Shown piece by piece: positions 4,824 through 8,379 of a stretch of 8,379 bases of DNA. Source of the DNA: JBGPYB01 sp041493035 (GTDB taxonomy: Bacteria > Acidobacteriota > Vicinamibacteria > Fen-336); contig JBGPYB010000188.1 of assembly GCA_041493035.1 (NCBI GenBank), forward strand, positions 1 through 8,379, written 5' to 3'. A program made the translations under genes and the position numbers. The notes below the pieces were generated by a model, which searched no databases, had not been told where the DNA came from, and was given only the letters and a program-made list of their open reading frames with translations. Each line of letters starts with the position of its first letter. The first letter of the stretch is position 1.

Positions 4824-6192
4824 AACTCCAGAGCCGGTCCCAGGACCGCTCGGTGTCCCATTGAGGCGTGGGCTCGAAATAACCCTCGCCTTTCAGCAAG
4901 TGCTGCTTGATCGTGTCCGGGTTCAGCTCGATACCGAGGCCCGGCGCGTCGGATACGGTCGCGTAGCCGTCCTTGACGATCGGTTTCGGTAGCCCGGTCA
5001 ACATGTCCTCCCACCAGGGCACCTCCAGCGAGTGGTGCTCGAGGGCGATGAAGTTCTCGGTAGCGGCGGCGCAGTGCATGTTGGCCATGAACGAGACCGG
5101 CGAGCCGGCGAAGTGCATGGCCATGGCCACGCCGCGCTCCTGAGCGTAGTCGCCGATCTTCTTGGTTTCGAGAAGCCCGCCGGCGCTGGCGAGGTCCGGG
5201 TGGATCATGTCCACGGCCTCCATGTCCACGAGCTTCTGGAAGTCCTCCTTGAGGAAGATGTCCTCTCCGGTGAGGATCGGGGTCTCGGTCGCGTCCTTGA
5301 TCTGCTTCAACAGGTGAGGGAGCTGCCACGGCACCATGTCCTCCATCCACGCGAGCTGGTGCTTCTCCATGGCCTTCGCCAAACGGATGCAGGAGTTCAC
5401 GTCGATGTGGCCGAAGTGGTCGGAGGCGAGAGGCACCTCCATCCCGATCTCCTCGCGTATGGCGGCCACGAAGTCCGAGAGATGGGCGACGCCCTTGTCG
5501 GTCACGGCGATGCCCGTGAAGGGGTGCATCACCCTCTCGCCGCCGGTCAGGGAAACCCCCGCCGGCCTGTTCAATGTGCCCGAGATGTCCTTGAGGAGGT
5601 CGATCCCGATGTCCACCTTGAGAAAGGTCAGGCCCTTGTCCATGCGCTCCTTGAGGCGCTTCCCCTGGGCGTGCCCTTCATCCAGCTCGGTGGTGTCGGC
5701 GTAGAGCCGCACCCGGTCGCGGAACTTCCCGCCGAGCATCTGGTAGGCCGGCACGCCGAAGGCCTTTCCCGCAAGGTCCCAGCAGGCCATCTCGACTCCA
5801 CAGACGCCGCCCGCCTGGCGGGCGTGGTGGCCGAACTGCTTGATCTTCCTGAAGATCTTGTCCACGTTGCAGGGGTTCTCGCCGATGAGACGGCTCTTGA
5901 GCATCAGCGCGTACGTCTTGCTCGCGCCGTCGCGCACCTCGCCGTAACCCGAGATCCCCTGGTTCGTGTCGATGCGGATGATCGGGCAGGTCATGGGCGC
6001 GCCCGTGACCACCGCTACCCGAAGGTCCGTGATCTTGAGCTGCGACGGCATCGAGGCCTTGCTGACGTTCTGGACGGCGCCAAGCGCATCGGAGTCGGTG
6101 AGCAAGCCCGCCGACGCGACCCCGGCCGTTGCCAGGCCCATCTTCTTGAAGAATGACCGACGGCCCACGAGATCCTGCACTGCGAGCTTCAT
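4822..6192 (-). CDS. Tat-exported mandelate racemase/muconate lactonizing-type enzyme (enolase superfamily), probable acid-sugar dehydratase
   Basis: This is a 456-residue protein. RRSFFKK (11-17) plus MGLATAGVASAGLL is a clear Tat signal, with the mature protein starting near 40-48. An enolase N-terminal capping domain covers about 52-150 and a barrel domain about 160-420. Expected metal ligands are visible: D258 (PLASDHFGHID), E284 (AWMEDMVPW) and E310 (ILTGEDIF). D333 (HPDLASAGG), H360 (MAMHFAGSP) and E385 (ALEHHS) match late-barrel catalytic positions. The strand-2 lysine motif is KVD (K192, D194), not KxK, so racemase-type two-base chemistry is unlikely; KxD/KxN forms occur in dehydratase-like subgroups. 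An insertion at about 200-235 lies between strands 2 and 3. The usual reaction would be dehydration of an aldonate or aldarate to a 2-keto-3-deoxy acid. The ATG overlaps the LacI gene's stop (ATGA) and has a good SD. The superfamily is secure; the exact reaction is unknown. Confidence 0.92.
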   Translation of the reverse strand: MKLAVQDLVGRRSFFKKMGLATAGVASAGLLTDSDALGAVQNVSKASMPSQLKITDLRVAVVTGAPMTCPIIRIDTNQGISGYGEVRDGASKTYALMLKSRLIGENPCNVDKIFRKIKQFGHHARQAGGVCGVEMACWDLAGKAFGVPAYQMLGGKFRDRVRLYADTTELDEGHAQGKRLKERMDKGLTFLKVDIGIDLLKDISGTLNRPAGVSLTGGERVMHPFTGIAVTDKGVAHLSDFVAAIREEIGMEVPLASDHFGHIDVNSCIRLAKAMEKHQLAWMEDMVPWQLPHLLKQIKDATETPILTGEDIFLKEDFQKLVDMEAVDMIHPDLASAGGLLETKKIGDYAQERGVAMAMHFAGSPVSFMANMHCAAATENFIALEHHSLEVPWWEDMLTGLPKPIVKDGYATVSDAPGLGIELNPDTIKQHLLKGEGYFEPTPQWDTERSWDRLWS

Positions 6193-7235
6193 GCCTGCCT
6201 CCCTTGCATCGGAACGTCCCTACGTGATCCGCACGAGCTTCTCTTCACGATCTTTGTCGGCAGTATGCGCCCTCTCTTCTCAGGTTCCGTGCCGTCCATG
6301 AGGGAGAAGAGGAGGTCCGCCGCGGCCTGGCCCAGGTCATGGATGGGCTGGCTCACGGCCGTGAGTGCGGGAGAGAAGTACTCGTAGAGAGGGTGATCGT
6401 CGAAAGAGACCAGAGCGAGGTCGCCCGGGATTCTGAGCCCGAGGGCGCCCGCGGCTCTCAAGGCGGGTGTCACGAGGTCTCCGGCAGCGACGAACAGAGC
6501 GGTGCAGCGGGGCTCGGCGACGAGAAGGCTCTTGATGCTCTCCGCCGTGGTGTCGGCATCATGGAAGCCGGGATACGCGCAGTGATGAACCCTTGGTTCG
6601 AGTCCAGCCCCGATCATGGCCGTCCGAAAAGCCTCCACCCTCTCCTGCACGCTGGGAAGGTGCGCCGGCCCTGCGAGGAGCAGGACGCGCCGGTGACCCA
6701 GGTCGATGAGATGTTGCGTCATCTCACGAGACCCTCCAGCATTGTCGACATCGACGTAGTAGTGCGAGAAGAAGGGGCTCCTTCCGACCATCACGAAGGG
6801 GAAGCCCTTGAACAACAGCTCGGCGAGCTGCTTTTGACCGAACTGTTCGGCGCCGACGATGATTCCGTCGACACGCCGACCCCTCAGGATGGACCTGTAG
6901 GCCGAGTCGACGTCCTCTTCCGAGCGAGCGGTTGAAAGGAGGACGTTGAAGTTGCTGGCTGCGGCCTGCTCGGTGATCGCCGTCAGCAGCAGCGGCCAGT
7001 AGGCGCTGGACATCGAGTAGTCGCCGGTGTGGGGGATGATGACGCCGATGTTGTACGTCCGCTTGGAGGCGAGACCCTGCGCGGCGGAGTTGGGATGGTA
7101 GTCGAGGTCCTCGATGAGTTTGAGAATCCGTCCCCTCGTGTCCGCGCTCACCCCGTGGCCATCGTTCAGGACCTTGGACACGGTCCCCTTCGATACCTTG
7201 GCGAGGGCAGCGATGTCTTTGATGGTGAGAGACAC
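6189..7235 (-). CDS. LacI-family transcriptional regulator
   Basis: This is a 348-residue, full-length LacI/GalR protein. The N-terminal helix-turn-helix (TIKDIAALAKVSKGTVSKVL, 4-23) and hinge helix (NSAAQGLASKRT, 49-60, with the minor-groove leucine L56) are typical and intact, so DNA binding to a palindromic operator is expected. Residues 61-330 form the periplasmic-binding-protein-like effector domain (YNIGVIIPHT, HHCAYPGF, LALVSFDDHPLYEYFSP). The effector is probably a sugar, sugar acid or phosphorylated derivative. The start is GTG at 7235, chosen because it begins right before the canonical HTH and has TAAGG 8 nt upstream. The last four bases overlap the start of the enolase-superfamily gene, so regulator and enzyme are made together, which fits autoregulation. 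I saw no compact LacI-type operator in the window; it may lie upstream of the operon, past the right edge, or be the divergent site near 2796-2824. Confidence 0.93.
   Translation of the reverse strand: MSLTIKDIAALAKVSKGTVSKVLNDGHGVSADTRGRILKLIEDLDYHPNSAAQGLASKRTYNIGVIIPHTGDYSMSSAYWPLLLTAITEQAAASNFNVLLSTARSEEDVDSAYRSILRGRRVDGIIVGAEQFGQKQLAELLFKGFPFVMVGRSPFFSHYYVDVDNAGGSREMTQHLIDLGHRRVLLLAGPAHLPSVQERVEAFRTAMIGAGLEPRVHHCAYPGFHDADTTAESIKSLLVAEPRCTALFVAAGDLVTPALRAAGALGLRIPGDLALVSFDDHPLYEYFSPALTAVSQPIHDLGQAAADLLFSLMDGTEPEKRGRILPTKIVKRSSCGSRRDVPMQGRQA
6198..6203 (-). promoter_or_regulatory. Shine-Dalgarno GGGAGG for the enolase-superfamily gene
   Basis: GGGAGG on the minus strand lies 5 nt before the ATG at 6192, within the last codons of the LacI-family gene. 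It supports this start and, with the ATGA overlap, coupled translation. Confidence 0.75.
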
Positions 7236-7243
7236 GATGTGAA

Positions 7244-7248
7244 CCTTA
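7244..7248 (-). promoter_or_regulatory. Shine-Dalgarno TAAGG before the GTG start of the LacI-family gene
   Basis: TAAGG on the minus strand includes the TAA stop of the upstream CRTAC1-type gene and lies 8 nt before GTG at 7235. It supports the non-ATG start and a continuous transcript across this junction. Confidence 0.55.
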
Positions 7249-8379
7249 CTTGATCCTGTCGGACACGTCAGGTGTCCCCGCAGTGTCTTCGCGAACCGTC
7301 AGGATCTGGTCGGCGGCAACATCGTGGAGGGTCTGGACCGCACCACTCGGCCACTGGACTTGCAGCTCCTTCGCGACGGTGTCTCGGCCCAGCCCGAAAT
7401 GGACGCGTGGATCGGAGGCGGAGCCGTAGCCCACGGCCGTGTTCACGTGGTTGTACTGTGTCCCGGATGCCGTCGTGACCCGGATCTTCGCGCCGATGCC
7501 GTCCCGATTGCTGCGCGACCCGACCGTCCGGATGAGCAGCCAGTGATTCGGCGTCGGGCTCACGTTGTGCCAGATCTCGAGCGGGCTCTCCAGGGCCGTG
7601 ACGACGACGTCCACGCGTCCGTCGTTGTCGAGGTCGCCGAAAGCGGCTCCCCGGTGGACGGCCTTCCGGGCGAACTCCGGGCCGGCGGAGGCCGAGGCAT
7701 CGGCGAAACGCCCATCCTTCAGGTTCACGTACACGGTGTTCGCCCGGGCCGCGCGCGGTCCGAAATCGCCCTTGGGGTCGACGACTCCTCCTCCGGCCAC
7801 GAAAAGGTCCTTCCAGCCGTCGTTGTTGAAGTCGACGATGCCGTTGCTCCACCCGGTGTTCGCAAGTGTGGGAACCACCAGCCCGGCCGCATTCGTCGCG
7901 TCCTCGAACGTCAGGTGGCCCAGGTTCCGGAAAAGGGGCATGGTCTCGCCGTCGAGTGCCGTCTGGAAGATGTCGGGCCGGCCGTCGTTGTCGAAGTCGC
8001 GAGCGTCCGCCCCCATCCCGGAGATTTCGCCCCCCCGTTCGGTATAGGCGACACCCGCCTTGAGACCGACCTCCTCGAACCCACGGCCATTCAGGTTGTG
8101 AAAGAGAAACGCCCGCAGGTTGTCGTTGGAGACGAAGAGGTCCGGCCAGCCGTCGTCGTCAAAGTCGGCCAGCCCGATCCCCATGCCCTTGCCGACGTGG
8201 GCCCGGATGCCGGAAGAAACCGAAACGTCGGTAAAGGTGCCGTCGCCGTTGTTGTGGTAGAGGGAGTTCGGTAACCCCTGGTAACCCCGGGGATGGCAGT
8301 AGTCGGGCGACTCGGGCCGGTTGCAGATGGGTTCCGTCTTGGGATCCCAGACACAGTAGTTCGAGACGAACAGGTCGAG
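7246..8379 (-). CDS. CRTAC1-type secreted protein with FG-GAP/VCBS repeats and ASPIC/UnbV domain (N-terminus beyond window)
   Basis: The frame is open from the right edge to the TAA at 7246; 377 C-terminal residues are visible. Four Asp-rich blade motifs of integrin-like beta-propellers appear, each a candidate calcium site: DFDDDGWPDLFVSN (72-85), DFDNDGRPDIF (128-138), DFNNDGWKDLFVAGG (183-197) and DLDNDGRVDVVVT (249-261). Residues about 288-365 form the ASPIC/UnbV domain (SRSNRDGIGAKIRV, HFGLG, VQWPSG). Near the edge a Cys-containing loop (C9, C19, C28, in PDYCHP) is typical of long CRTAC1 relatives, which are usually 550-1100 residues and secreted, so much of the protein is missing. These proteins are abundant in Acidobacteriota and Planctomycetota; most have no known function, and surface adhesion or polymer binding is often guessed. 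An internal ATG at 8184 is not the start because upstream propeller sequence continues in frame. It sits 10 bp before the LacI gene, so probably shares its transcript. Confidence 0.92.
   Translation of the reverse strand, partial: LDLFVSNYCVWDPKTEPICNRPESPDYCHPRGYQGLPNSLYHNNGDGTFTDVSVSSGIRAHVGKGMGIGLADFDDDGWPDLFVSNDNLRAFLFHNLNGRGFEEVGLKAGVAYTERGGEISGMGADARDFDNDGRPDIFQTALDGETMPLFRNLGHLTFEDATNAAGLVVPTLANTGWSNGIVDFNNDGWKDLFVAGGGVVDPKGDFGPRAARANTVYVNLKDGRFADASASAGPEFARKAVHRGAAFGDLDNDGRVDVVVTALESPLEIWHNVSPTPNHWLLIRTVGSRSNRDGIGAKIRVTTASGTQYNHVNTAVGYGSASDPRVHFGLGRDTVAKELQVQWPSGAVQTLHDVAADQILTVREDTAGTPDVSDRIK

Noticed and set aside
4811..5350. N-terminal extension of the RraA-like gene to a start at 5350
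   Set aside because: The extension lies in another frame of the enolase-superfamily gene, is Arg/Gly-rich and has no motifs; starting at 4810 gives a good signal peptide and SD.
5032..6156. Plus-strand open frame (374 codons) rich in His, Val and Leu
   Set aside because: It is antisense to the enolase-superfamily gene and made of repeated HV/VL/EV pieces that mirror codon use on the real strand; no domain is recognisable.
7246..8184. CRTAC1-type gene starting at the ATG at 8184
   Set aside because: The same frame continues upstream to the window edge with FG-GAP-type sequence (SLYHNNGDGTFTDVS) and the conserved Cys loop, so 8184 is an internal methionine.
7324..8274. Plus-strand open frame (316 codons) with Val/Glu repeats
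   Set aside because: It is the antisense image of the Asp-rich FG-GAP repeats; GTC/GAC-rich DNA reads as Val/Glu/Asp on the other strand.

Overview
The window is GC-rich (roughly two thirds G+C by eye), and almost all of it is coding, with very short or negative gaps between genes. The gene families suggest a bacterium of the Acidobacteriota or a similar soil or sediment lineage: a CRTAC1-type FG-GAP/ASPIC-UnbV secreted protein, Tat-exported members of normally cytoplasmic enzyme families, and a signal-peptide-bearing RraA-like protein. This placement is an inference from gene content; there is no rRNA or other marker gene in the window.

Layout. A left minus-strand pair (1-2766) encodes a Tat-exported, SelA/D-glucosaminate-lyase-like PLP enzyme with an extra C-terminal beta domain, followed by a translationally coupled amidohydrolase/deacetylase-family metallohydrolase that runs off the left edge. 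A 66-bp divergent intergenic region (2767-2832) separates this pair from a plus-strand bile acid:sodium symporter (BASS) family transporter (2833-3975). The region holds an inverted repeat whose two arms each contain a TATGAT hexamer, one pointing each way. The right part (3917-8379) is a tightly packed minus-strand run. In transcription order it encodes the C-terminal part of a CRTAC1-type protein, a LacI-family repressor, a Tat-exported enolase-superfamily (mandelate racemase/muconate lactonizing type) enzyme and a secreted RraA-like protein. Gaps in this run are 10 bp, a 4-bp overlap (ATGA) and 11 bp, so it looks like one transcription unit. The BASS gene and the RraA-like gene converge and overlap by 59 bp.

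How the genes may work together. The four enzyme families (deacetylase, PLP-dependent ammonia-lyase type, acid-sugar dehydratase type, RraA-type aldolase/decarboxylase), a sodium-coupled organic-anion importer and a LacI repressor together look like a catabolic island for an acidic sugar or N-acetylated amino-sugar acid. The notable point is that all four enzymes carry N-terminal export signals (two Tat, two Sec). The chemistry may therefore happen outside the cytoplasm, with the transporter bringing in a small 2-oxo acid or similar product. The sequence supports the families and the export signals; the substrate and the order of steps are inferred. No RNA genes, CRISPR arrays, insertion sequences or integration sites were seen, and no stretch over 300 bp lacks a gene.
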